From Modestobacter sp. (GTDB lineage Bacteria > Actinomycetota > Actinomycetes > Mycobacteriales > Geodermatophilaceae): a DNA stretch of 5,352 nt. The position numbers and the translations under genes were made by a program. Positions 1 to 5,027 of this stretch are shown here, one piece after another. Under the pieces are notes generated by a model. The model was not told the origin of the DNA. It ran no database searches and saw only the letters and a list, made by a program, of their open reading frames with translations. The first letter of the stretch is position 1. Each line of letters opens with the position of its first letter. The stretch is from the NCBI GenBank assembly GCA_025963425.1, contig JAOPUQ010000211.1:1-5352 (forward strand), written 5' to 3'.

Positions 1-735
1 GTCGGTGCCCGCGAAGCGCTGCACCCGCCGCGTTGGCCCCTCGTGTGCCGGGCTGCCGGCCAGCCGCCAGGCGCAGCGGCCGCGCACCGGGCACATGCCA
101 CAGCGCGGCGTCCCCGCGACGCAGACCAGTGCGCCCAGCTCCATCACCGCCACCGAGAACCGCAGCGCCCGGTCGTGGTCGGCCGGCGCCAGGACGGTGA
201 TGTCGGCGAGGTCGGAGGCCCGGGCCGGCGCCGCCTCGGCCCGGCCGTGCACCAGCCGGGCGACCACCCGGCGCACGTTGGTGTCCACCACCGGCTGGCG
301 CTGCCCGTGGCCGAAGCAGGCCACCGCCCGGGCGGTGTAGGTGCCGATCCCCGGCAGGGCCTCCAGCTCGGTGACGTCCGCCGGCACCCGCCCGGCGTGC
401 TGGGCGGTGATCGCCACGGCGGCCTCCCGCAGCCGCAGCGCCCGCCGCGGGTAGCCCAGCTTCCCCCAGGCCCGGATCACCTCGGCCGGGGTGGCGGCGG
501 CGAGCGCCGCGGGGGCGGGCCAGCGGGCCAGCCACTCCCGCCAGACCGGCTCGACCCGGCTGACCGGCGTCTGCTGGAGCATCACCTCGCTGACCAGCAC
601 CGCCCACGGGTCGGTGCCCGGTGCACGCCAGGGCAGGTCACGGGCCGCACCGGCGTACCAGTCGACGATCGTCTCGCCCACCGCGGTGTCGCGGGTGGCC
701 GGGGCGCCGTCGCGGGCGGGGGAGGGCGGACTCAT
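1..735 (-). CDS. mutY: A/G-specific adenine glycosylase MutY (3' end cut off by window edge)
   Basis: Base-excision repair enzyme that removes adenine mispaired with 8-oxoguanine. The first 245 residues are visible in an open frame with no stop; actinobacterial MutY proteins are about 300 residues, so roughly 50 are missing. Seen in order: DLPWR (33-37); VSEVMLQQT (48-56) with the catalytic Glu at 50; the helix-hairpin-helix LPGIGTYTARAV (127-138) with Tyr133 at the family's active-site Tyr/Ser position; VDTNVRRV (150-157) with catalytic Asp151; and the [4Fe-4S] cluster cysteines 205, 212, 215 and 221 in the exact C-x6-C-x2-C-x5-C spacing. All catalytic and cluster residues are intact. ATG at 735 is chosen because no in-frame ATG or GTG lies in the 100 bases upstream. 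The Shine-Dalgarno is poor (GGAAG only 3 nt before the start). It is transcribed divergently from the 903 gene. The 8-oxoG-recognition end of the protein cannot be judged. Confidence 0.95.
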   Translation of the reverse strand, partial: MSPPSPARDGAPATRDTAVGETIVDWYAGAARDLPWRAPGTDPWAVLVSEVMLQQTPVSRVEPVWREWLARWPAPAALAAATPAEVIRAWGKLGYPRRALRLREAAVAITAQHAGRVPADVTELEALPGIGTYTARAVACFGHGQRQPVVDTNVRRVVARLVHGRAEAAPARASDLADITVLAPADHDRALRFSVAVMELGALVCVAGTPRCGMCPVRGRCAWRLAGSPAHEGPTRRVQRFAGTD

Positions 736-752
736 CGGCTTCCAGTGTGCCT

Positions 753-783
753 GGCTCCCGGTCCGCGCCGCGGTCCGGGAGCC
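753..783. repeat. Inverted repeat upstream of mutY
   Basis: Arms GGCTCCCGG (753-761) and CCGGGAGCC (775-783) match perfectly over 9 bp. A T-T mismatch and a further 4-bp inner stem (763-766 with 770-773) follow, leaving a 3-nt loop. It ends 18 bp before the mutY start codon, so it would lie in the mutY leader if transcription starts upstream of it, or could serve as a protein-binding palindrome. No T-tract follows it on either strand. The symmetry is seen; the role is unknown, and such symmetry is easier to get by chance at this GC content. Confidence 0.5.
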
Positions 784-797
784 GCTGGTCGGAGGTG

Positions 798-819
798 CCG
801 GCGGGGTGGGACCCCCCGG
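798..819. repeat. Inverted repeat in mutY/903-gene divergent region
   Basis: CCGG (798-801), one bulged C (802), GGGGT (803-807), loop GGG (808-810), ACCCC (811-815) and CCGG (816-819) give nine uninterrupted base pairs apart from the single bulge. It is the middle of three inverted repeats in this divergent intergenic region. The role is unknown. The low-complexity G and C runs lower its significance. Confidence 0.35.
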
Positions 820-843
820 ATGTGACGGATCAGTTCGGTGCGG

Positions 844-870
844 CCGGTGTGCCGTGGCGTGGCGCACCGG
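844..870. repeat. Inverted repeat overlapping the -35 region of the 903 gene
   Basis: Arms CCGGTGTGCC (844-853) and GGCGCACCGG (861-870) pair over 10 positions with one G-T wobble (850 with 864) and a 7-nt loop. Its right arm overlaps the place where a -35 element would lie relative to the candidate -10 at 890-895, so an operator role for the 903 gene is conceivable. That role is inferred only from position. Confidence 0.4.
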
Positions 871-889
871 TGGGGAGGCCGCCGACGGT

Positions 890-895
890 TAGCGT
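890..895 (+). promoter_or_regulatory. Candidate -10 element TAGCGT for a leaderless transcript
   Basis: TAGCGT fits the actinobacterial TANNNT consensus. Its last T lies 8 bases before the GTG at 903, so transcription would start at or within a base of the start codon. No Shine-Dalgarno precedes that GTG, which agrees with leaderless translation, common in actinobacteria. No recognisable -35 is seen. The promoter is inferred from motif and spacing only. Confidence 0.45.
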
Positions 896-902
896 CCTGG
901 GC

Positions 903-1607
903 GTGCTGCACCCGGTCGGCCCCCTGCCCGCCGCCGTCTACTGGCGGCGCCGCGCGGTGCTGTTCGCGCTGGTCCTGGCCGTGCTGGGCGGTGGTGGCTG
1001 GCTGACCGTCGCCGCGGCGACCGGTTCGGGGGACGACAGCCCCGTGGCGGCCGCGGCCACCAGCGATGCCGGCTCCTCGGTGGCGACCCCGTCGCTGGAG
1101 CAGGTGGTGCCCTCGCTGGCCGCCGTCCAGGTGCCCACCGTGCCACCCAGCCCGACCCCGGCGCCCGAGACCACTCCGCCCCCGCCCCCACCCCCGGCCC
1201 CGGTGCTGGTCGACGGCGGCCCGTGCACCGACGACATGATCAGCGTCGAGGTCCGGTCGAGCGAGCCGAGCGTGGCCGTGGGCAGCAAGCCCACGCTGAC
1301 CCTGGCGGTCACCAACACCTCGCCGGTGTCGTGCATCCGGGTGCTGGACAAGGGACTGCAGGAGATCGTGCTGCTCGACGCGGGCGGCGGGCGGGTCTGG
1401 GGGAGCAACGACTGTTTCCCGGAGGCGAGCTCCGACCCCCGCACCCTGGCGGCCGGTCAGGTCATCGACTTCCCGATCACCTGGGGTGGGCTGACCAGTG
1501 AGCCGACCTGCACCGCGCCCCGGGTGGCCCCGGCGCCGGGCACCTACGTGCTTCGCGGGCGGCTGGACACCAAGCTCAGCGCCGACGCAGCCCTCACGCT
1601 CAGCTGA
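903..1607 (+). CDS. Membrane-anchored extracytoplasmic protein of unknown function, four-cysteine beta-rich domain
   Basis: A 234-residue protein of no assigned function. The N-terminus LHPVGPLPAAVYWRRR is followed by one hydrophobic segment (about 18-39) with positive charges before it, so it is predicted to be a signal anchor with the rest outside the cell. Residues 40-80 form a low-complexity Ala/Ser/Thr stretch; 81-100 is a Pro-rich linker containing seven consecutive prolines (92-98), suited to spanning the cell wall. The C-terminal domain (about 108-234) has alternating beta-strand character, resembling an Ig-like or BsuPI-like fold, and cysteines at 108, 144, 171 and 203 that could form two disulfides. 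GTG 903 is chosen: the longer in-frame start at 621 would run 115 bp inside mutY, and a -10-like TAGCGT sits just upstream of 903. By position and strand it corresponds to the membrane protein Rv3587c of M. tuberculosis; this was not checked by alignment. The gene converges on disA. Confidence 0.82.
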   Translation: MLHPVGPLPAAVYWRRRAVLFALVLAVLGGGGWLTVAAATGSGDDSPVAAAATSDAGSSVATPSLEQVVPSLAAVQVPTVPPSPTPAPETTPPPPPPPAPVLVDGGPCTDDMISVEVRSSEPSVAVGSKPTLTLAVTNTSPVSCIRVLDKGLQEIVLLDAGGGRVWGSNDCFPEASSDPRTLAAGQVIDFPITWGGLTSEPTCTAPRVAPAPGTYVLRGRLDTKLSADAALTLS

Positions 1608-1632
1608 GCCGGACGGCGGCCCGGCTCAGCTG
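1601..1632. terminator. Bidirectional terminator hairpin shared by two convergent genes
   Basis: CAGCTGAGCCGG (1601-1612) and CCGGCTCAGCTG (1621-1632) are perfect 12-bp inverted arms around an 8-nt loop. The left arm contains the TGA stop of the plus-strand gene (1605-1607) and the right arm contains the TGA stop of disA (1628-1626 on the minus strand). Only 18 bp separate the two genes. The symmetry makes the hairpin equally usable in both directions. There is no T-tract, as is usual for hairpin terminators in high-GC actinobacteria. The structure is clear; its terminator role is inferred. Confidence 0.8.
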
Positions 1633-2708
1633 TAGCGGTCGAGGATCGAGGTCTCGGCCAGCCGGGACAGGCCCTCGCGGATGCCCCGGGCCCGCGCCTC
1701 GCCGACCCCCTCGACGGACAGCAGGTCCTCGATGGTGGCCGCCAGTAGCTTCTGCAGACCGCCGAAGTGGGTGACCAGCCGGTCGATGATGCCGCCGGGC
1801 AGCCGGGGGACCCGGGCCAGCAGCCGGTAGCCCCGCGGGCTGACCGGGGAGTCCAGCGCGTCGGGGGAGGTCGGCAGGCCGTAGCAGCGGGCCACGGCGG
1901 ACAGGTCGAGCAGCTCGGTGGCCGTCAGCGCCCGCAGGTCGGACAGCACCTCCTCGCCGGACCGGGTGCGCCGGCCGCCGGGGAGGTAGTCGCGGACCAG
2001 CAGGCCGCGGTCCTCCTCGACGCCGGCGAGCATCTCGTCGAGCTGGAGGGCCAGCAGCCGGCCGTCGGTGCCGAGCTCGACGACGAAGCCCTCGATCTCG
2101 TCGGCGATCCGCCGGACCATCTCCAGGCGCTGGCTGACGCTCATCGCGTCGCGCACGGTGACCAGGTCCTCGATCTCCAGCGCCGACAGCGTGCTGGCCA
2201 CCTCGTCGAGCCGCAGCTTGTACCGCTCCAGGGCGGCCAGGGCCTGGTTGGCCCGCGCCAGGATCGTCGTGGGGTGCTCGAGGGTGTAGCGGCGCCCGGC
2301 GACGTAGACGGAGATGATGTGCATCGACTGGCTGACCGAGATCACCGGGAACCCGGTCTGCAGAGCGACCCGCTCGGCGGTGCGGTGCCGGGTGCCGGAC
2401 TCCTCGGTCGGAATGGTCGGGTCGGGCATCAGGTGCACGCCGGCGCGGACGATCCGAGAGCCGTCGTAGGACACGATCACCGCGCCGTCCATCTTGGCCA
2501 GCTCGCGCAGCCGGGTGGCCGAGAGGGCGACGTCCAGGGCGAAGCCGCCGGTGCACAGCGACTCGACCACCCGGTCGTAGCCGAGCACGATCAGCGCGCC
2601 GGTGCGGCCGGCGAGGATGCGTTCCAGGCCGTCGCGCAGGGCCGTGCCGGGGGCAATTCGGCCGAGCAGTTCCCGCAGTGCGGCCTCTGGGTCCACAGCG
2701 GGGGGCAC
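1626..2708 (-). CDS. disA: DNA integrity scanning diadenylate cyclase DisA
   Basis: Cytoplasmic enzyme that condenses two ATP into the second messenger c-di-AMP and slows or stops at branched DNA. With the GTG at 2708 it is 360 residues, close to the roughly 358 of mycobacterial DisA. The N-terminal DAC domain (about 10-145) shows KMDGA (72-76) with the catalytic Asp74, and SGTRHR (104-109), the ATP-contacting RHR motif; both are intact. A helical linker follows, then a C-terminal helix-hairpin-helix DNA-binding domain with VEGVGEARA (332-340). GTG 2708 has a good Shine-Dalgarno (AGGAG, 5 nt spacing) and aligns with family N-termini. A longer start, GTG 2831, overlaps the radA stop as GTGA, but it would add 41 Arg/Pro-rich residues unlike the family and read through a strong hairpin and a -10-like element. 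It lies downstream of radA, whose product is reported to inhibit DisA in mycobacteria. Its stop codon is inside the shared terminator at 1601-1632. Confidence 0.95.
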   Translation of the reverse strand: MPPAVDPEAALRELLGRIAPGTALRDGLERILAGRTGALIVLGYDRVVESLCTGGFALDVALSATRLRELAKMDGAVIVSYDGSRIVRAGVHLMPDPTIPTEESGTRHRTAERVALQTGFPVISVSQSMHIISVYVAGRRYTLEHPTTILARANQALAALERYKLRLDEVASTLSALEIEDLVTVRDAMSVSQRLEMVRRIADEIEGFVVELGTDGRLLALQLDEMLAGVEEDRGLLVRDYLPGGRRTRSGEEVLSDLRALTATELLDLSAVARCYGLPTSPDALDSPVSPRGYRLLARVPRLPGGIIDRLVTHFGGLQKLLAATIEDLLSVEGVGEARARGIREGLSRLAETSILDRYS

Positions 2709-2713
2709 GAGCG

Positions 2714-2718
2714 CTCCT
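2714..2718 (-). promoter_or_regulatory. Ribosome binding site of disA (AGGAG)
   Basis: AGGAG on the minus strand lies 5 nt before GTG 2708 and decides the disA start. It supports the 360-residue protein over the 401-residue reading from 2831. Confidence 0.75.
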
Positions 2719-2739
2719 GACGGTCGGGTACGGCGGCCG

Positions 2740-2745
2740 ATCCTA
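2740..2745 (-). promoter_or_regulatory. Candidate -10 element TAGGAT for disA
   Basis: TAGGAT (minus strand) matches TANNNT and predicts a transcription start near 2733, giving a leader of about 25 nt that includes the AGGAG Shine-Dalgarno. No convincing -35 is seen at 16-19 bp spacing. It lies downstream of the hairpin at 2777-2810, so disA may have its own promoter besides any read-through from radA. Inferred from motif and position. Confidence 0.45.
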
Positions 2746-2776
2746 CGTGGCCTGCTCGGGAGAGGGGTGACCTCGG

Positions 2777-2810
2777 GTCGGGACGGGCACGACGGCCTGC
2801 CCGTTCCGAC
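2777..2810 (-). terminator. Strong hairpin between radA and disA, candidate terminator or attenuator
   Basis: Thirteen-nt arms (2777-2789 and 2798-2810; GTCGGGACGGGCA against TGCCCGTTCCGAC) pair at 12 of 13 positions, the exception being 2782 with 2805, around an 8-nt loop. On the radA transcript it begins 17 nt after the stop codon. No T-tract follows. It could end or reduce transcription before disA, or protect the radA 3' end. The structure is seen; the role is inferred. Confidence 0.65.
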
Positions 2811-2827
2811 AGCGGGGGTCGCCGGAA

Positions 2828-4177
2828 TCACCAGAGCCGGGTCAGCGCCGTCCCGAGGTCGGGTACCTCGATCAGCCGCATGCCCGCCGGTGCCGGGCCG
2901 GAGTCCTCGGGCACCAGGGCGGCGGTGTAGCCCTGCCGGGCGGCCTCGGCCAGCCGTCGTCCGGTGCCGCCCACCCGCCGGATCTCGCCGGAGAGCCCCA
3001 CCTCGCCCAGGGCGATCACCCCGTGCGGGAGCGGCCGGTCCTTCGCGGCCGAGGCGATGGCCAGGGCCAGCGCGAGGTCGGCGGCCGGTTCGACGATGCG
3101 CACGCCGCCCACCGAGGCGGCGAAGATGTCGGCGTCGGCGAGCTTGACCCCGCCGCGCCGCTCGACCACGGCGTTGACCATCGCGACCCGCGCGGGGTCC
3201 AGCCCGCTGACCGCCCGGCGGGGCGAGCCGCCACCGGCGGTGGCCACCAGCGCCTGCACCTCGGCCAGCAGCGGCCGGCTGCCCTCCATGGTCACCGTGA
3301 CGCAGCTGCCGGGCACGGGTGACGACCGGCGGGACACGAACAGGTGCGAGGGGTCGGGCACCCCCACGACGCCGCTGTCGCCGATCTCGAAGCAGCCGAT
3401 CTCGTCGGCCGGGCCGAAGCGGTTCTTCGTGGCCCGGACCATCCGCAGGGTCGAGTGCCGTTCACCGTCGAAGGAGATGACCACGTCCACCAGGTGCTCC
3501 AGGGCGCGGGGCCCGGCGATCGCCCCGTCCTTGGTCACGTGCCCGACCAGGATCGTGGTCATGCCCCGGGCCTTGGCGACGGCGCTGAGCGCGCTGGCCA
3601 CCGCCCGTACCTGCGTCGCGCCGCCGTCGGTGCCGTCGACGGCGGGGGAGCGGACGGTCTGCACGCTGTCGAGGACCAGCAGCGAGGGGTTGACGTCCTC
3701 GACGTGGGAGAGCACGGCGCTCAGCTCGGTCTCGGCGGCCAGGTAGAGCTCGTCGTGCAGCGCGCCGATGCGCTCGGCCCGCAGCCGCACCTGCGCCGCG
3801 GACTCCTCGCCGGAGACGACCAGGGTGGGGCCGTTGCGCTCGGCCACCCGGTGGGCGACCTCGAGCAGCAGGGTCGACTTGCCGACGCCCGGCTCGCCGG
3901 CCACCAGCAGGACGGCGCCGGGCACCAGCCCGCCACCGAGCACCCGGTCGAACTCGGCGATGCCCGTGGGCACCGCGCGGGCACCGGCCAGCTCGACCTG
4001 GGCGATCGGGCGGGCCTTGGCGCTGACCGGGCCGGCGCTCACCGCGCGCAGCGGCGAGCCGACCGCGCCGACCTCCTGGATGGTGCCCCAGGTCTGGCAC
4101 TCGGGGCAGCGGCCGACCCACTTGGCCGCGGTGTAGCCGCACTCGGTGCAGCGGTGTGCCGGGCGGGCGGACTTCAT
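2828..4177 (-). CDS. radA: DNA repair protein RadA (Sms), RecA/DnaB-like ATPase
   Basis: ATP-dependent branch-migration factor that extends and processes RecA-made recombination intermediates. From ATG 4177 it has 449 residues, the usual family length. Seen in order: an N-terminal C4 zinc finger (C10-x2-C13 and C24-x2-C27, followed by TWG); Walker A GEPGVGKST (94-102); Walker B with LLVLD (166-170); the RadA signature KNRFG (251-255); and a Lon-protease-like C-terminal domain (about 300-449), which in RadA is not a working protease. Start choice: ATG 4177 puts nine residues before the first zinc-finger cysteine, as in mycobacterial RadA. GTG 4189 would add four residues and cannot be excluded, since a CACGAT element lies 7 bases before it and would fit a leaderless transcript. 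Neither start has a Shine-Dalgarno. It lies downstream of the lipoprotein gene and upstream of disA on the same strand. Confidence 0.96.
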   Translation of the reverse strand: MKSARPAHRCTECGYTAAKWVGRCPECQTWGTIQEVGAVGSPLRAVSAGPVSAKARPIAQVELAGARAVPTGIAEFDRVLGGGLVPGAVLLVAGEPGVGKSTLLLEVAHRVAERNGPTLVVSGEESAAQVRLRAERIGALHDELYLAAETELSAVLSHVEDVNPSLLVLDSVQTVRSPAVDGTDGGATQVRAVASALSAVAKARGMTTILVGHVTKDGAIAGPRALEHLVDVVISFDGERHSTLRMVRATKNRFGPADEIGCFEIGDSGVVGVPDPSHLFVSRRSSPVPGSCVTVTMEGSRPLLAEVQALVATAGGGSPRRAVSGLDPARVAMVNAVVERRGGVKLADADIFAASVGGVRIVEPAADLALALAIASAAKDRPLPHGVIALGEVGLSGEIRRVGGTGRRLAEAARQGYTAALVPEDSGPAPAGMRLIEVPDLGTALTRLW

Positions 4178-4190
4178 CGAGGGAGGCACC

Positions 4191-4234
4191 CGGTCATCGT
4201 GCCGGGCGGGTACGACAGTCCCGGGGGACGACCG
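4191..4234. repeat. Imperfect inverted repeat in lpqE-radA spacer
   Basis: CGGTCATC (4191-4198) and GACGACCG (4227-4234) pair at 7 of 8 positions across a 28-bp interior, filling most of the short spacer between the lipoprotein gene stop and radA. It could be a weak lpqE terminator or a radA operator. The long interior makes it only a modest candidate. Confidence 0.2.
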
Positions 4235-4239
4235 AGGGT

Positions 4240-4818
4240 TCAGTCGTGGGAGCCGCCGGCCGCGACGCCCGCTTCTTGCTGGTGGAAGTCGAAGGGCTCG
4301 CCGCGGGGCAGGTCGCGGGTCGAGACGCCGACGAGGACCTGGACGGGAACCGCACCGGCCTCCTGGAAGGTCATCGTGACGTCCAGCGACTGGCCGGGCG
4401 CGAACGACTGCGACAGCCCGGTGAGGGTGACGACGGGGCCGCCGCCGCCCACGTAGACGTTCGAGTGGGCCGGGATCGGGATGTCGAGGTCGCCGGAGCC
4501 GGCCGTGGGGGTGGCGGCGCCGGTGACCTCGGCGGCGTCGAAGTCCTTGCCCTCGACCGACACCAGCGTGTCATCGGTCTGGCCGCCGTTGGCGATCGCC
4601 ACGACCAGCCGGGCGTCGCCGCCCTCCTGGTACTCACCGCTGACCGGGTAGGCCAGCCGGGCGTTGCGGATGGCGATGTCGCCGACGGCGGCCATGCCGC
4701 CGACCTTGTCCCGGTTCTGCTCGGCGGTCTGCGCCACCTGGCCGGCGCTGCAGGCGGAGAGTGCCACCGGGGTGAGCAGCAGGACACCCATCGCGGCAGC
4801 GCGCAGTGCGCGGTTCAC
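4240..4818 (-). CDS. lpqE: LpqE-like lipoprotein with degenerate PCu(A)C-type domain
   Basis: A 192-residue predicted lipoprotein on the outer face of the membrane. From GTG 4818: NRALR supplies the positive charge, 8-20 is hydrophobic, and L20-S21-A22-C23 is the lipobox, with Cys23 the lipidated first residue of the mature protein. The mature start SAGQVAQTAEQ closely resembles mycobacterial LpqE as I recall it. Residues about 45-165 read like the beta-sandwich of periplasmic copper chaperones (PCu(A)C, DUF461): a strand with NGGQTDDTLVSV (77-88), IPAHSNVYVGG (115-125), GLSQSF (134-139) and MTFQEAGAVPV (149-159). The copper-binding HxM part of GGxHVMLMGL is replaced by GGPVVTLTGL (126-135), so copper binding is doubtful. 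GTG 4818 has a good Shine-Dalgarno (GGAGG, 8 nt spacing) and gives a proper signal peptide. It is immediately upstream of radA, as in mycobacteria. The function is not established. Confidence 0.87.
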   Translation of the reverse strand: MNRALRAAAMGVLLLTPVALSACSAGQVAQTAEQNRDKVGGMAAVGDIAIRNARLAYPVSGEYQEGGDARLVVAIANGGQTDDTLVSVEGKDFDAAEVTGAATPTAGSGDLDIPIPAHSNVYVGGGGPVVTLTGLSQSFAPGQSLDVTMTFQEAGAVPVQVLVGVSTRDLPRGEPFDFHQQEAGVAAGGSHD

Positions 4819-4826
4819 AGCGTCGA

Positions 4827-4831
4827 CCTCC
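4827..4831 (-). promoter_or_regulatory. Ribosome binding site of the LpqE-like gene (GGAGG)
   Basis: GGAGG on the minus strand lies 8 nt upstream of GTG 4818. It fixes that start over the in-frame upstream codons (which would bury the signal peptide) and over ATG 4791 (which would remove its charged N-region). Confidence 0.75.
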
Positions 4832-4840
4832 AGGACGTGT

Positions 4841-4863
4841 GGCCACCGAGGGAGGAGGTGGCC
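4841..4863 (-). promoter_or_regulatory. Leader hairpin of the LpqE-like gene with an anti-Shine-Dalgarno loop
   Basis: GGCCACC (4841-4847) and GGTGGCC (4857-4863) are perfect 7-bp arms with a 9-nt loop. On the lpqE transcript the loop reads TCCTCCCTC, whose CCTCC is complementary to the GGAGG Shine-Dalgarno ten nt downstream of the hairpin. It lies just after the predicted transcription start. The hairpin is seen; a regulatory role is inference. Confidence 0.4.
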
Positions 4864-4874
4864 GGGTCGGGGTG

Positions 4875-4880
4875 AGCGTA
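4875..4880 (-). promoter_or_regulatory. Candidate -10 element TACGCT for the LpqE-like gene
   Basis: TACGCT (minus strand) fits TANNNT and predicts a start near 4868, giving a leader of about 50 nt that contains the hairpin at 4841-4863 and the GGAGG Shine-Dalgarno. No clear -35 is visible. It may drive an lpqE-radA transcript. Confidence 0.4.
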
Positions 4881-4930
4881 ACGGTCGCCCCCGGCGGCCC
4901 GCTGGGAGGCGACACGTCGGGTGGGGCACG

Positions 4931-4974
4931 CCGCCCGGGAGGCGGTGGCGGAGCGCGGACAGCAGCTGTCGCGC
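4931..4974 (-). terminator. Two adjacent hairpins after the UbiA-like gene, candidate terminator
   Basis: Hairpin A pairs CCGCC (4931-4935) with GGCGG (4941-4945). Hairpin B pairs GCGC (4953-4956) with GCGC (4971-4974) and, after one bulged G, GACAG (4958-4962) with CTGTC (4966-4970) around a CAG loop. They lie about 53 to 97 bases past the UbiA-like stop codon and before the candidate lpqE promoter, a sensible place for a terminator. No T-tract is present. A further 5-bp hairpin (5015-5027) touches the stop codon itself. Confidence 0.35.
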
Positions 4975-5027
4975 CATCTGCCGTCTGACGGTGCCGGGCG
5001 ACGACGGCGGGAGCCCCCGAGGCGGGG

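Noticed and set aside
43..825. Plus-strand open frames opposite mutY, including a 260-residue one
   Set aside because: The minus strand encodes MutY with all catalytic and iron-sulfur residues; the opposite frames are Arg/Gly/His/Pro-rich noise.
1767..2720. 317-residue open frame on the plus strand opposite disA
   Set aside because: It is antisense to a clear DisA reading and is Gly/Gln/Asp/Val-rich low-complexity translation typical of shadow frames in GC-rich DNA, with no recognisable domain.
2709..2827. c-di-AMP (ydaO-type) riboswitch upstream of disA
   Set aside because: The spacer is too short and lacks the conserved core of that riboswitch class; it holds a simple hairpin and promoter-like elements instead.
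3940..3970. LexA/SOS box (TCGAAC half-site near 3944)
   Set aside because: The half-site has no partner GTTCGA at 4-bp spacing and lies inside radA coding sequence; no full SOS box was seen in any intergenic region.
4196..4217. PafBC/RecA-NDp-like DNA-damage promoter upstream of radA (TGTCGTAC followed by CACGAT on the minus strand)
   Set aside because: Only TGTCG of the TGTCRGTG box matches, the spacing to the -10-like hexamer is 8 rather than about 6, and the hexamer itself deviates at its first base.
3344..4456. 370-residue open frame on the plus strand opposite radA and the end of the lipoprotein gene
   Set aside because: It crosses two real minus-strand genes and their spacer and shows only the composition of a shadow frame.
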